Source: Pseudomonas neuropathica
GTDB lineage: Bacteria > Pseudomonadota > Gammaproteobacteria > Pseudomonadales > Pseudomonadaceae
Assembly (NCBI RefSeq): GCF_015461835.1
Contig: NZ_JACOPX010000018.1
Location: 62,001-126,000 of the forward strand
Length of the DNA stretch: 64,000 nt
Direction: 5' to 3'
The number at the start of each line of letters is the position of its first letter. The stretch's first letter is position 1. Under the pieces are notes generated by a model that saw only the letters and a list, made by a program, of their open reading frames with translations, searched no databases and was not told the origin of the DNA. The position numbers were made by a program, and so were the translations under genes. This document shows positions 34,625-44,105 of the stretch, piece by piece.

Positions 34625-35590
34625 ATGACACGTCTGATTCAAAACCAGCAACAACTCGCTCAATGGGCGCGCGAAGTCAAAGGTTCATTGGACATTGCCG
34701 TCGCCTTTTGGGGCGAACGCGCCATAACGGAACTGGGTCTGGATCAACGCCGAGGAGACGTCCGCATTCTCCTTGACTTGTCTGCAGGGGCGACGAACCC
34801 CGCAGTGGTCAGGCAACTGCTCCAACTGCATCCAGCGAACATTCGCAGCCTCCCTCGACTCCATGCCAAGGCTTACATTGGCGAAAACGAAATGATCGCA
34901 GGAAGCGCCAACGCATCAGCCAATGGCTTGGGCATTGAAGGTCAGGCAGCCAATCAATGGATTGAACTCGGCATCCTGACGGACGATACCGTAGCGATAC
35001 AGGACGCAAAACGCTGGTTCGCTGAACGCTGGTCTGAGTCGGATGCCATCGATGTCGACAGTGCCTACTTCAAAAAAATCGAAGCGGCCTGGGCAGCCCG
35101 GCAAAAATTCCGGCAGGTGCAAGACACACAGCCAGACTCGCTGATCGCGGCGGCCATGAAAAACCCTGAAGCTTTCGGCTCGGAACGCTGGTTTGTCACT
35201 GTCGACATTCACGATATGTCCACCAAAGGCAAAAAGGCTCTGGCGCAGAAGTCGACGGAACAAGGGCAACCGGCATTTGGTTGGGAGAGCTGGAGCGATA
35301 TCCCGCAGCATGCACACTTCATCAGCTTCTATCACGATGGCGAGCAGTTCTGCTTTGCAGAAGAGGACGGCGCCAATGAGCCAGTCTTCTACTCGGCTAC
35401 CGGGCAAGCCGAGTTCATGCAGTATGTGAGCGCCAGCCATATCCCAGGCTACAAAAACAACCTGGGAGCGCTGCACGAATGGCTACCGCTGTTACACAAA
35501 GCCAAAGCGAGCACTGCCAACTGGAAGTCCGAGGGTGGAATGTGCATGGATCTCGGGACGTTTGCCGCGTTAAACCTGTCAAAACTGTAA
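34625..35590 (+). CDS. Phospholipase D-like domain protein
   Basis: 321 residues. The N-terminal third has a single PLD-type motif: LHAKAYIGENEMIAGSANAS, that is H-x-K with the following Gly-Ser-Ala-Asn; the usual Asp six residues after Lys is not clear. One-motif PLD proteins act as dimers and are mostly nucleases, including restriction-type enzymes. The C-terminal half (SERWFVTVDIHDMSTKGKKAL ... FYHDGEQFCFAEEDGAN) matches no domain known to me. Co-directional with the unknown gene before it. A defence or DNA-processing role is possible but unproven. Confidence 0.6.
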   Translation: MTRLIQNQQQLAQWAREVKGSLDIAVAFWGERAITELGLDQRRGDVRILLDLSAGATNPAVVRQLLQLHPANIRSLPRLHAKAYIGENEMIAGSANASANGLGIEGQAANQWIELGILTDDTVAIQDAKRWFAERWSESDAIDVDSAYFKKIEAAWAARQKFRQVQDTQPDSLIAAAMKNPEAFGSERWFVTVDIHDMSTKGKKALAQKSTEQGQPAFGWESWSDIPQHAHFISFYHDGEQFCFAEEDGANEPVFYSATGQAEFMQYVSASHIPGYKNNLGALHEWLPLLHKAKASTANWKSEGGMCMDLGTFAALNLSKL

Positions 35591-35663
35591 TCCCCGCCTC
35601 AGCCAACTGAAAGCTGGCGCTGGTTAGCCTCCCCGTCATGAGTCAAACGGGGATTTCCAGCAC

Positions 35664-37370
35664 ATGCCTTCCAACCCTTCACGACGCACCTTCGTCAAAG
35701 GCCTCGCCGCCGGCAGTCTGCTTGGTGGCCTGGGCCTGTGGCGCACGCCGGTCTGGGCGCTGAATGCGCCCGGTCAACTGCATGAACTGAACGGCAGCGA
35801 CTTCGAGCTGTTCATCGGCGAAACTGCGGCCAACTTCACTGGCAGCCCACGCACGGCGATGACCATCAACGGCAGCCTGCCCGGCCCTTTGCTGCGCTGG
35901 CGCGAAGGCGACACCGTAACGCTGCGTGTGCGCAACCGGCTCAGCGCCAGCACGTCGATTCACTGGCACGGCATTCTGCTGCCGGCGAACATGGACGGCG
36001 TGCCGGGCCTGAGCTTTCACGGCATCGAACCGGGCGGCGTGTACGTCTATCAATTCAAGGTGCGGCAGAACGGCACCTACTGGTATCACAGCCATTCCGG
36101 CTTGCAGGAACAGGCCGGCGTTTACGGCCCGCTGGTGATCGACGCCAAAGATCCTGAGCCGTTCCAGTACGACCGCGAGTTCGTGGTGATGCTCAGCGAC
36201 TGGAGCGACGAAGAGCCGGCCAGCCTGATGAAGACCCTGAAAAAACAATCCGACTACTACAACTTCCACAAACGCACCGTCGGCGATTTCATCAACGACG
36301 TCAGCGAAAAAGGCTGGGGCGCCACGGTGGCCGATCGCAAGATGTGGGCAGAAATGAACATGAATCCTACCGACATTGCCGACGTCAGTGGCGCCACCTA
36401 CACCTTCCTGATGAACGGCCACGCGCCCGATTCGAACTGGACCGGCCTGTTCCGCCCCGGCGAAAAATTGCGCCTGCGCCTGATCAACGGCTCGGCCATG
36501 ACCTATTTCGACGTGCGCATTCCCGGACTGAAAATGACCGTAGTCGCGGCGGATGGCTTGCACGTCAAACCGGTCAGCGTCGATGAACTGCGCATCGCGG
36601 TGGCCGAGACTTACGACGTCATCGTCGAGCCGGACGCCGAGGCGTACACCCTGTTTGCCCAGGCCATGGATCGCAGCGGTTATGCCCGTGGCACCCTCGC
36701 CACTCGCGCCGGATTGTCGGCGCCGGTGCCAGCGTTGGACCCGCGACCCTTGGTGACGATGGACGACATGGGCATGGCCGGCATGGATCACGGTTCGATG
36801 GACATGAGTGACATGGCGGGCATGGATCACTCGGCGATGGGCCCAATGCAATCCCATCCCGACAGCGAAAAAGACAATCCGCTGGTCGACATGCAAGCCA
36901 TGACCACCGCACCCAAACTCAACGACCCCGGCCTCGGCCTGCGCAACAACGGCCGTCGCGTGCTCACCTACGCCGACCTGCGCAGCACCTTCGAAGACCC
37001 GGATGGCCGCGATCCGAGCCGCACGGTCGAACTGCACCTGACCGGCCACATGGAGAAATTCGCCTGGTCGTTCAACGGCATCAAATTCTCCGACGCCGAA
37101 CCGCTGCGCCTGAAGTACGGCGAGCGTCTCCGCCTGGTGCTGGTCAACGACACCATGATGACCCACCCGATTCACCTGCACGGCATGTGGAGCGATCTGG
37201 AAGACGAAAACGGCGACTTCCAGGTGCGCAAACACACCATCGATATGCCGCCCGGCACGCGCCGCAGTTATCGCGTGACCGCCGACGCACTTGGCCGCTG
37301 GGCCTATCACTGCCACCTCCTGTACCACATGGAAACGGGCATGTTCCGCGAAGTGCGGGTGGAAGCATGA
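35664..37370 (+). CDS. copA: Copper resistance multicopper oxidase CopA
   Basis: A 568-residue periplasmic multicopper oxidase that oxidises or binds copper. The N-terminus has a twin-arginine signal ([20 protein letters not shown]). Four copper-binding segments are present: [25 protein letters not shown] and [16 protein letters not shown]. Between them is a Met-rich stretch ([20 protein letters not shown]) typical of CopA/PcoA that stores extra copper. First gene of copABCD; its stop overlaps the copB start (ATGA). No copRS two-component genes lie within the window, so control comes from elsewhere. Confidence 0.96.
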   Translation: MPSNPSRRTFVKGLAAGSLLGGLGLWRTPVWALNAPGQLHELNGSDFELFIGETAANFTGSPRTAMTINGSLPGPLLRWREGDTVTLRVRNRLSASTSIHWHGILLPANMDGVPGLSFHGIEPGGVYVYQFKVRQNGTYWYHSHSGLQEQAGVYGPLVIDAKDPEPFQYDREFVVMLSDWSDEEPASLMKTLKKQSDYYNFHKRTVGDFINDVSEKGWGATVADRKMWAEMNMNPTDIADVSGATYTFLMNGHAPDSNWTGLFRPGEKLRLRLINGSAMTYFDVRIPGLKMTVVAADGLHVKPVSVDELRIAVAETYDVIVEPDAEAYTLFAQAMDRSGYARGTLATRAGLSAPVPALDPRPLVTMDDMGMAGMDHGSMDMSDMAGMDHSAMGPMQSHPDSEKDNPLVDMQAMTTAPKLNDPGLGLRNNGRRVLTYADLRSTFEDPDGRDPSRTVELHLTGHMEKFAWSFNGIKFSDAEPLRLKYGERLRLVLVNDTMMTHPIHLHGMWSDLEDENGDFQVRKHTIDMPPGTRRSYRVTADALGRWAYHCHLLYHMETGMFREVRVEA

Positions 37371-38251
37371 AGGGGCCGCTGATGACTCGACTCACTGCGT
37401 TTTCCTTGCTGCTGATCGGCAGCTCGGCGATGGCCGCCAGCGACATGCCGGGCATGGATCACAGCCAGATGGCCGACATGGATCACTCGGCAATGCAAAG
37501 CATGGACGACGGCATGATGCAGCCCGCCGCCCCGACCGAAAGTCGCACGCCGATCCCGCAGTTGACCGACGCCGACCGCGCCGCCGTATTCACCAGCCCC
37601 GGCGGTCATCAAGTCCACGACAGCGCGATCAACACGTACTTCCTCGCCGACAAACTCGAATGGCAGGACGCCGACGACGGCAGCGCGCTGGCCTGGGATC
37701 TGTCCGGCTGGATCGGTGGCGATATCGATCGTCTGTGGCTGCGCTCCGAAGGCGAGCGCAGCAACGGCAAGACCGAAGATGCCGAGCTTCAGGCGCTCTG
37801 GGGCCATGCAATATCTCCGTGGTGGGACGTGGTCAGCGGCGTGCGGCAGGACTTCAAACCCGGCGCGCCGCAGACCTGGGCCGCGTTCGGCCTGCAGGGC
37901 ATGGCGCTGTACAACTTCGAAGCCGAGGCCACCGCGTTTATCGGTGAAGGCGGCCAGAGCGCGCTGCGGTTCGAGGGTGACTACGACATCCTGCTGACCA
38001 ATCGCCTGATCCTGCAGCCCACCGCTGAAATCAACGTCTACGGCAAGAACGATGCACAACGCGGTATCGGTTCCGGGCTTGCCAACACCGAGGCGGGCCT
38101 GCGCCTGCGTTACGAAATCCGCCGCGAATTTGCGCCGTACATCGGCGTGACGTGGAACCGTACCTACGGCAACACCGCCGATTACGCCCGCGAAGAAAGC
38201 GAGGATCGCAGCGAAGCGCGCCTCGTCCTCGGCGTGCGGATGTGGTTCTGA
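37367..38251 (+). CDS. copB: Copper resistance outer-membrane protein CopB
   Basis: 294 residues. A signal peptide ([19 protein letters not shown]) precedes a short Met/His-rich part ([22 protein letters not shown]) and then the CopB beta-barrel ([28 protein letters not shown] ... [20 protein letters not shown]). CopB binds copper at the outer membrane. The start at 37367 overlaps the copA stop; an alternative ATG at 37382 with AAGGGG before it gives a cleaner signal peptide and is equally possible. Second gene of the cop operon. Confidence 0.94.
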   Translation: MKGPLMTRLTAFSLLLIGSSAMAASDMPGMDHSQMADMDHSAMQSMDDGMMQPAAPTESRTPIPQLTDADRAAVFTSPGGHQVHDSAINTYFLADKLEWQDADDGSALAWDLSGWIGGDIDRLWLRSEGERSNGKTEDAELQALWGHAISPWWDVVSGVRQDFKPGAPQTWAAFGLQGMALYNFEAEATAFIGEGGQSALRFEGDYDILLTNRLILQPTAEINVYGKNDAQRGIGSGLANTEAGLRLRYEIRREFAPYIGVTWNRTYGNTADYAREESEDRSEARLVLGVRMWF

Positions 38252-38283
38252 ATTCCCATTAAAAAACACTCCAGAGGTCTTGC

Positions 38284-38658
38284 ATGCGCACCTTGAAAAT
38301 CACCCTTGTACTCGCCAGCGGCTTGCTCCTCAGCAGCCTCGCTCAAGCCCACCCGAAACTGCTCTCGTCGACTCCCGCCGAAGGTGCTGACGGCGCCGCG
38401 CCCGGCAAGATCGAACTGCATTTTTCCGAGAACCTGTTGACGCAGTTCTCCGGCGCCAAACTGGTCATGACCGAAATGCCCGGCATGGCCCATTCGCCGA
38501 TGCCAATGAAAGCCAAAGTCAGCGCCGGCAGCGATCCGAAAAGCATGCAGATCACCCCGCTCGCGCCGCTGCCCGCCGGCACCTACCAAGTCCAATGGCG
38601 CGCAGTGTCTTCCGACACGCACCCGATCACCGGCAACGTCACGTTCAAAGTGAAGTGA
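38284..38658 (+). CDS. copC: Periplasmic copper-binding protein CopC
   Basis: 124 residues: signal peptide (ending LLLSSLAQA) with mature start HPKLLSSTPAEGA, so the N-terminal His that binds Cu(II) is exposed. A Met-rich loop (MTEMPGMAHSPMPMK) can bind Cu(I), and the C-terminus VSSDTHPITGNVTFKV is the standard end of the CopC beta-barrel, with its second Cu(II) His. It passes copper to CopD. 32 bp after copB and 3 bp before copD. Confidence 0.95.
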   Translation: MRTLKITLVLASGLLLSSLAQAHPKLLSSTPAEGADGAAPGKIELHFSENLLTQFSGAKLVMTEMPGMAHSPMPMKAKVSAGSDPKSMQITPLAPLPAGTYQVQWRAVSSDTHPITGNVTFKVK

Positions 38659-38661
38659 GCA

Positions 38662-39531
38662 ATGGCTGAACTGATCAACATCGTGCTGCGGTTTGCGTTG
38701 TATGTGGATTTGCTGCTGTTGTTCGGGCTGGCGTTGTTTGCGCTGTACAGCGCTGGGACGCTGCTGCACTTTCGGCCGATGCTGCGCGGGATGGCATTGA
38801 TCGGGGCGTTGTTGTCAGTGGCAGGATTGGTGCTGATGACCCGCGCCATGAGTGGCGAAACGGCGCTCGCGGCGCTGTGGCCGCATCTGCAAATGATGCT
38901 GCTGGAAACCGATGTCGGGCTGGCGTGGGCAGTGCGGATGATCGCGCTGATCGTGGTGTTGATCAGGCCGGGCGCGTGGCTCGCATCGATGGCTGGCGCC
39001 ATTGCCCTCGCCTCTTTGGCCTGGAGCGGACACGGGGCGATGGACGAAGGAACACTGCGGTTCTGGCATTTTCTCAGCGACATTCTGCACCTGCTCGCGG
39101 CGGGCGCGTGGCTGGGTGCGATGCTGGCGCTGGTGTTGATGGCGCAGGGGTCGGTCGATGAAGCTCGCATTCGTTCGCTGGCGTTTGCGGTTCGGCGTTT
39201 TGAGTGGATCGGTGCAGTGATTGTGCTGACGCTGTCGATTACCGGCGTGGTGAACTACCTGTTCATCGTCGGTGCGAGACTGGACGAAATCTTGCTCGGC
39301 ACTTACGGGATGCTGCTCGCGATCAAGGTTTTACTGTTTGCCGGGATGTTGGTGTTGGCGGCGTTGAACCGCTTTCATCTTGGTCCGGCGTTGGCGCAAG
39401 CGTTGCGCAATGGACAATATGTCATCGCGGCAAATGCGCTAAAACGCAGCGTTGTCGTTGAACTGGCAATCGCATCGCTGATCGTGGCGCTGGTGGCGTG
39501 GCTAGGCACGTTAAGCCCGGAAGCAGGGTGA
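38662..39531 (+). CDS. copD: Copper resistance inner-membrane protein CopD
   Basis: 289 residues with about eight hydrophobic helices. Typical pieces are AWSGHGAMDEGTLRFWHFLSDILHLLAAGAWLGAM, holding the His residues thought to take part in copper movement, and FEWIGAVIVLTLSITGVVNYL. CopD works with CopC in copper import to the cytosol. Last gene of the operon; ATG follows the copC stop by three bases. No terminator is evident before pheC 59 bp on. Confidence 0.93.
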   Translation: MAELINIVLRFALYVDLLLLFGLALFALYSAGTLLHFRPMLRGMALIGALLSVAGLVLMTRAMSGETALAALWPHLQMMLLETDVGLAWAVRMIALIVVLIRPGAWLASMAGAIALASLAWSGHGAMDEGTLRFWHFLSDILHLLAAGAWLGAMLALVLMAQGSVDEARIRSLAFAVRRFEWIGAVIVLTLSITGVVNYLFIVGARLDEILLGTYGMLLAIKVLLFAGMLVLAALNRFHLGPALAQALRNGQYVIAANALKRSVVVELAIASLIVALVAWLGTLSPEAG

Positions 39532-39590
39532 CACCCGGGAAAGCCTTTCACTACACTGGGCCACCGCCCTTCTCAGAAGCCCCGATCGCA

Positions 39591-40382
39591 ATGACAACAC
39601 TAAAAAGCACGATGATCCTCTGCGGCCTGCTGACCGTGTCCGCCGGCGCGCATGCCGAGCAAACCCCTTCGCACCTCGACAGCATCCAGCAACAAGGCCA
39701 GTTGCGCGTCTGCACCACCGGCGACTACAAGCCGTACACCTTCAAACGTCCCGACGGCGACTTCGAAGGCATCGACATCGCCATGGCCCGCTCGCTGGCC
39801 GACAGCCTCGGCGTCAAAGTGCAATGGGTGCAAACCACCTGGAAAACCCTGATGCCGGACATGCAGGCCGGCAAGTGCGACATCGGTATGGGCGGCATTT
39901 CTGTGACCCTGGAACGGCAGAAAAAAGCTTACTTCAGCAACACTCTCGACACCGACGGCAAGATCCCGCTGGTGCGCTGCGCCGATGTCAGCAAATACCA
40001 GACGGTCGAACAGATCAACCAGCCCGGCGTGCGCCTGGTCGAACCCGCCGGCGGTACCAACGAAGCCTTCGTCCACGCCTTCCTGCCCAAAGCGCAACTG
40101 GCCCTGCACGACAACGTGACGATCTTCCAGCAACTGCTCGACAACAAGGCCGACGTGATGATCACCGACGCCTCGGAAGCGCTGTATCAGCAGAAACTCA
40201 AACCGGGCTTGTGCGCGGTGAATCCGCATCAGTACATGCAGTACGGCGAGAAGGCTTACCTGCTGCCGCGCGATGACATCAGCTGGAAACTGTACGTCGA
40301 TCAGTGGCTGCACTTGAGCAAAGTCACCGGCAAGTATCAGCAAACCCTGAGCGAGTGGATCGCCGTACCTGCCGCGCAGTAA
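39591..40382 (+). CDS. pheC: Periplasmic cyclohexadienyl dehydratase PheC
   Basis: 263 residues with a signal peptide (ending VSAGAHA). The fold is that of ABC solute-binding proteins, but LRVCTTGDYKPYTFK, MGGISVTLERQKKAYFS, PGVRLVEPAGGTNEAFV and NVTIFQQLLDNKADVMITDA closely follow P. aeruginosa PheC, which dehydrates prephenate and arogenate to phenylpyruvate and phenylalanine in the periplasm. The exit from a solute-binding look-alike is the main doubt. ATG 39591 was chosen for the signal peptide, though the ribosome site is weak. It is convergent with a small lipoprotein gene only three bases away. Confidence 0.85.
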   Translation: MTTLKSTMILCGLLTVSAGAHAEQTPSHLDSIQQQGQLRVCTTGDYKPYTFKRPDGDFEGIDIAMARSLADSLGVKVQWVQTTWKTLMPDMQAGKCDIGMGGISVTLERQKKAYFSNTLDTDGKIPLVRCADVSKYQTVEQINQPGVRLVEPAGGTNEAFVHAFLPKAQLALHDNVTIFQQLLDNKADVMITDASEALYQQKLKPGLCAVNPHQYMQYGEKAYLLPRDDISWKLYVDQWLHLSKVTGKYQQTLSEWIAVPAAQ

Positions 40383-40385
40383 TCC

Positions 40386-40598
40386 TCAATCGTCATGCAA
40401 CATGCCGGAGCTGTACTGATTGAGGCTGTTGCCAATACTGTTGCCGCCGAACTTCAACGTATTGGCGTTGCGCCCCTCCGGCGACTGACAGTCGCTGGAG
40501 AAACAACTGGTGGTGGTCAGGCCGCCAGCGCCGGAACAGGCACTCAATACCGATACTGCAGCAGCAATCAACAGCACTTTGACGACATTAAGGCGCAT
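40386..40598 (-). CDS. Small lipoprotein
   Basis: 70 residues. The N-terminus MRLNVVKVLLIAAAVSVLSAC is a textbook lipoprotein signal with lipobox LSAC (Cys21). The mature part is short and polar, with two further Cys (TTSCFSSDCQSPEGR). GAGGGGAATCGTGCC precedes the ATG. No family recognised. It is a stand-alone gene that ends 3 bp from the pheC stop on the opposite strand. Confidence 0.7.
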   Translation of the reverse strand: MRLNVVKVLLIAAAVSVLSACSGAGGLTTTSCFSSDCQSPEGRNANTLKFGGNSIGNSLNQYSSGMLHDD

Positions 40599-40775
40599 GG
40601 CACGATTCCCCTCGGGATGAACAACGACGATCTTGTCTGAACATCCTAGGCCTGCGCCGCACCCGGCAAGATGAAACTTTGCTGATCGACAGCGCGCGTT
40701 CAGAATCGACTAACCACCAGACAAGAACCGCCACGTGCAATCGGGTCCGCGCAATTCAACGCCAGGAGGCCAAGC

Positions 40776-41144
40776 TTGAGACGAGAACTGAGCCACGCCG
40801 ATCTATACAAAATCCGCGCAGCCCTCTCCGATATTTTCGTCGACACCGGCGTCGATTACCCCTACATCGCCCGGCAAATCGAAGACTATGATCCGGAACA
40901 GGTTAAAGACATTCTGTATGCCGAAGTTGCCATCGTCTGCGCCTGGAACCTGGAATGTGTACTCCCGCCGGTCTGGACAGGTTTCGAACCCGATGCGTTG
41001 AACAGGGACATCGAGCAAATGCTGCTCGCAAACACGAACAGCTGGATTCGGCGGCAACTGCACAAGCTGCACACCGCGTGGTTGCGATTCAGCTATCGGG
41101 AAGTCTGGACAGAGATTACCGCTCACTGCAAAGGCTGGAATTAA
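40776..41144 (+). CDS. DUF7079-like protein of unknown function
   Basis: 122 residues with TTG start, preceded by AGGAGG at a good distance. The pattern ALSDIFVDT ... ILYAEVAIVCAWNLECVLPPVWTGFEPDAL ... DIEQML resembles the DUF7079 family found in pseudomonads; this is from memory of the pattern. No signal peptide or membrane helix. These short, Trp-rich cytosolic proteins are sometimes found near toxin or type VI genes, but nothing here supports that. A stand-alone gene. Confidence 0.6.
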   Translation: MRRELSHADLYKIRAALSDIFVDTGVDYPYIARQIEDYDPEQVKDILYAEVAIVCAWNLECVLPPVWTGFEPDALNRDIEQMLLANTNSWIRRQLHKLHTAWLRFSYREVWTEITAHCKGWN

Positions 41145-41221
41145 TACAGCCCTGCGTGGCAATGGCGCATCAACGACATACAACGCGTTGAAATTGAAAA
41201 GATGATTGCCCCTCTGCCCGT

Positions 41222-41722
41222 TCAGTCCTTTCCCGATTTAGGAATCGCAATCCGGCTACCAGTCTTGACCTCGCGCAACGCCAGACTCGACTGAATGGAG
41301 GCAATCCCCACCTGACGCCTGAGCACCTGCTCAATGAAGTCGCTGTAGCTATCAAGATCCTCCGCCAACACCTGCAACACATAATCGGCATCGCCGGTGA
41401 TCTTGTGGCAGGCCACCACCTGCGGCAATTGCGCAATCACCGCCTCGAAGGCGTCCGGCGCGTGGTCGGCGTGGGTGGAAAAGCGAATGTGCACGAACGC
41501 CATGATGTCCAGCCCGAGCATTCGCCGATCAAGGTTGGCCTGATAACCCTTGATGACCCCCGCCTCCTCCATGCGCTTGCGCCGTCGCCAGCACGGCGTA
41601 AGGCTCAGCGACAGCCGCTCGCTGAGTTCAGCGTTGGAAATACTGGCGTCCTCCTGCAATAACTCAAGAATCGCCAGGTCGGTCTCGTCGAGGCTGATGC
41701 GTTTGGATATTTTTTTCTGCAT
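41222..41722 (-). CDS. Lrp/AsnC-family transcriptional regulator
   Basis: 166 residues: N-terminal helix-turn-helix (DETDLAILELLQEDASISNAELSERLSLSLTPCWRRRKRMEEAGVI) and the C-terminal RAM/ligand-binding domain (MAFVHIRFSTHAD ... VVACHKITGDADYVLQVLAEDLDSY). Such regulators answer to amino acids. It diverges from the acetylpolyamine amidohydrolase gene with 119 bp between the starts, so it probably governs the amidohydrolase/cyclodeaminase/permease group. ATG 41722 is the family-typical start; a GTG farther upstream (41767) would add 15 residues that cross the divergent gap. Confidence 0.88.
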   Translation of the reverse strand: MQKKISKRISLDETDLAILELLQEDASISNAELSERLSLSLTPCWRRRKRMEEAGVIKGYQANLDRRMLGLDIMAFVHIRFSTHADHAPDAFEAVIAQLPQVVACHKITGDADYVLQVLAEDLDSYSDFIEQVLRRQVGIASIQSSLALREVKTGSRIAIPKSGKD

Positions 41723-41841
41723 GCCGCCATTTCTGAGTAAAAACGCCCGAATAATCGACCAAACCACGAAAACAAAGCAAAGAAAGCGCAGCTAAGCCGG
41801 AACAGAATATTTGCACTGGCTAACAATAACGGATGCGCAGA

Positions 41842-42876
41842 ATGTTTACAGTTTTCAGTGATTCCCACCGTTTGCACCACGGCACCGAATTGAAAGACGG
41901 CGTGCTCAAACCTTCGTTCGAACAACCGAGTCGGGCCGATACCGTGCACAACCGCGTCAAACAGGTCGGTCTCGGGCAGATCGTCGAACCGCGCGCGTTT
42001 GACCGCTCGTGCTACGTCAACGCGCACAGCGAGCGCTACGTCAGTTTTCTCGAAACTGCCTGGGCCGAATGGAGCGCAACCGGTCGCACCCACGACGCCT
42101 TGCCGCTGGTCTGGCCGGTGCGCGATCTGGCCGGCGAAGAGGTGCCGACGTTCATCGATGGCAAGCTGGGTTTCTATGCCATGGATGCGGGTTCGCCGAT
42201 CACCGCGACGACCTGGCAGGCGGTGAAAACCAGCGCCGATATCGCCCTCACTGGCCTGGCATTGATCGACGAAGGCCACGACAGTGCCTTCGCCCTGTGC
42301 CGTCCGCCCGGCCATCACGCCGCGCGCGAATACATGGGCGGTTATTGCTACCTCAACAACGCTGCCATTGCCGCGCAACAAGCCATCACTCAGGGCGCGA
42401 AACGTGTCGCGGTGCTGGACGTCGACTTCCATCACGGCAACGGCACGCAGAACATTTTTTACCAGCGCAGCGACGTCATGTTCGTCTCGTTGCACGGCGA
42501 ACCGGCGGTGTCCTATCCGTACTTCTCGGGCTACAGCCACGAAGTCGGCGCGGGTGTCGGCGAGGGTTACAACCTCAACTATCCATTGCCGAAAAACACC
42601 ACGTGGGAGAGCTACCGCAACGCCCTGCTCCACGCCTGCAAAAAGCTCCAGCAGTTCGCCCCTGAAGTGCTGGTGATTTCCCTCGGTGTCGACACGTTCA
42701 AGGACGACCCCATCAGCCATTTCCTGCTGGAAAGCGATGACTTCATTGGCATCGGCGAACTGATTGCCAGCGTCGGCTGCCCGACCCTGTTCGTCATGGA
42801 GGGCGGCTACATGGTCGATGAGATCGGCATCAATGCCGTCAACGTGCTGCACGGTTTCGAGAGCAAACGCAGCTGA
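41842..42876 (+). CDS. Histone deacetylase-family acetylpolyamine amidohydrolase
   Basis: 344 residues of the class II HDAC-like fold. Landmarks are the FSDSHRLHHGTEL start, the two-His active site in RPPGHHAAREYMGGYCYLNNAA, zinc ligands in VLDVDFHHGNGTQ and LGVDTFKDDP, and the EGGYM motif near the end. Bacterial relatives remove acetyl groups from acetylputrescine and similar amines, releasing the amine for catabolism. ATG 41842 (MFTVFSDSH) matches relatives; ATG 41833 is also possible. First of three rightward genes controlled by the divergent Lrp gene. Confidence 0.87.
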   Translation: MFTVFSDSHRLHHGTELKDGVLKPSFEQPSRADTVHNRVKQVGLGQIVEPRAFDRSCYVNAHSERYVSFLETAWAEWSATGRTHDALPLVWPVRDLAGEEVPTFIDGKLGFYAMDAGSPITATTWQAVKTSADIALTGLALIDEGHDSAFALCRPPGHHAAREYMGGYCYLNNAAIAAQQAITQGAKRVAVLDVDFHHGNGTQNIFYQRSDVMFVSLHGEPAVSYPYFSGYSHEVGAGVGEGYNLNYPLPKNTTWESYRNALLHACKKLQQFAPEVLVISLGVDTFKDDPISHFLLESDDFIGIGELIASVGCPTLFVMEGGYMVDEIGINAVNVLHGFESKRS

Positions 42877-42925
42877 GCCGGCCCGCGCTCTACAACCTTC
42901 AATGACTGGATCGGAGAATAAGACC

Positions 42926-43978
42926 ATGACGTTTTTTATTGATGTCGATGATGCTGCACGCCTGTTCACCCAAGTCGGCATCCGCCGGGCCATCCGCGAA
43001 ATGGCCGGCTACATCGAAGCGGACTACGCACGCTGGGCGCAGTTTGATAAATCGCCGCGTACGGCCAATCACTCGGCAGACGGCGTGATCGAGTTGATGC
43101 CCACCGACGACGGCCAGCAGTACTCGTTCAAATACGTGAATGGCCACCCAAACAACGGCCAGCAGAACTTGCTCACGGTCATGGCCTTCGGTCTGCTGGC
43201 GGATGTGCAGAGTGGCTATCCGACGTTGCTCAGCGAACTGACCTTGACCACCGCCGTGCGCACCGCAGCCACCTCGGCACTGGTCGCGAAGTCGCTGGCG
43301 CGCCCGGATGCGACTTCGATGGCCCTGATCGGCAACGGTGCGCAAAGTGAATTTCAGGCGCTGGCCTTTCATGAAATGTTGGGCATCACTGAAATCCGCA
43401 TCTTCGATATCGATCGCGACGCCTCCGTCAAACTGAAGCACAACCTCGCCGCGTTCCCGGACATCGACGTGATTCTGGCCGGCTCGGTGAAGGACGCGGT
43501 CAAGGGCGCGGACATCGTCACCACGGTCACCGCCGATAAAACCTACGCAACCATTCTGACCCCTGAGATGATCGAGCCCGGCATGCACATCAATGCGGTC
43601 GGCGGTGACTGCCCGGGTAAAACCGAACTGCACGCCGACATCCTGCGCAACGCCCGGGTCATCGTCGAGTTCGAGCCGCAAACGCGCATTGAGGGCGACA
43701 TTCAGCAACTGGAAGCCGACTCCCCCGTGATCGAGTTTTTCCGCATTGTCCAGGGCGAAGTCGCCGGACGCGAAAACGATGCGCAGGTGACGGTGTTCGA
43801 TTCGGTGGGTTTTGCTCTGGAAGACTTTTCCTCACTGCGCTACCTGAAAGACCTTGCGCAGGCACAGCAAATCGGCCAGCGCATCCACCTGGTGCCGACG
43901 CCGGCCAACATCAAAAACCTCTTCCAACTGCTGGATCCGCAACCGGCCAAAGCCTCGCGTCTGCGCACCGTCAGTTGA
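42926..43978 (+). CDS. Ornithine cyclodeaminase-family protein
   Basis: 350 residues of the ornithine cyclodeaminase/mu-crystallin family. The NAD-binding part includes MALIGNGAQSEFQALAFHEMLG, and ADIVTTVTADKTYATILTPEMIEPGMHINAVGGDCPGKTEL is characteristic, with the catalytic Asp in GGDCPGKTEL. It would turn ornithine into proline and ammonia, or act on a related amino acid. ATG 42926 with GGAGAATAAGACC before it was chosen over the long open frame upstream. It follows the amidohydrolase by 49 bp; a deacetylase plus cyclodeaminase suggests use of N-acetyl-ornithine or an acetylated diamine. Confidence 0.88.
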   Translation: MTFFIDVDDAARLFTQVGIRRAIREMAGYIEADYARWAQFDKSPRTANHSADGVIELMPTDDGQQYSFKYVNGHPNNGQQNLLTVMAFGLLADVQSGYPTLLSELTLTTAVRTAATSALVAKSLARPDATSMALIGNGAQSEFQALAFHEMLGITEIRIFDIDRDASVKLKHNLAAFPDIDVILAGSVKDAVKGADIVTTVTADKTYATILTPEMIEPGMHINAVGGDCPGKTELHADILRNARVIVEFEPQTRIEGDIQQLEADSPVIEFFRIVQGEVAGRENDAQVTVFDSVGFALEDFSSLRYLKDLAQAQQIGQRIHLVPTPANIKNLFQLLDPQPAKASRLRTVS

Positions 43979-44105
43979 TCGCTAACCGCCGCCCCCAAGC
44001 CACAGGGGGCGATTCACCTTGTGATCAGCCGCTGCACCTCTAACAAGAACGCTCGACACCTACTTTCTGCCAAAACTCAAAAACATAAAATCAAGAGGTT
44101 TTGCA

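Noticed and set aside
35679-37328. A 549-codon frame antisense to copA, and similar ones antisense to yjbH (57314-58990) and galE (62138-63082)
   Set aside because: All are His/Gln/Arg/Val-rich shadows with no recognisable domain or ribosome site.
39591-40382. Ordinary ABC-transporter solute-binding protein
   Set aside because: Several segments follow PheC closely, and no permease or ATPase gene is adjacent; PheC was preferred, though the fold is shared.
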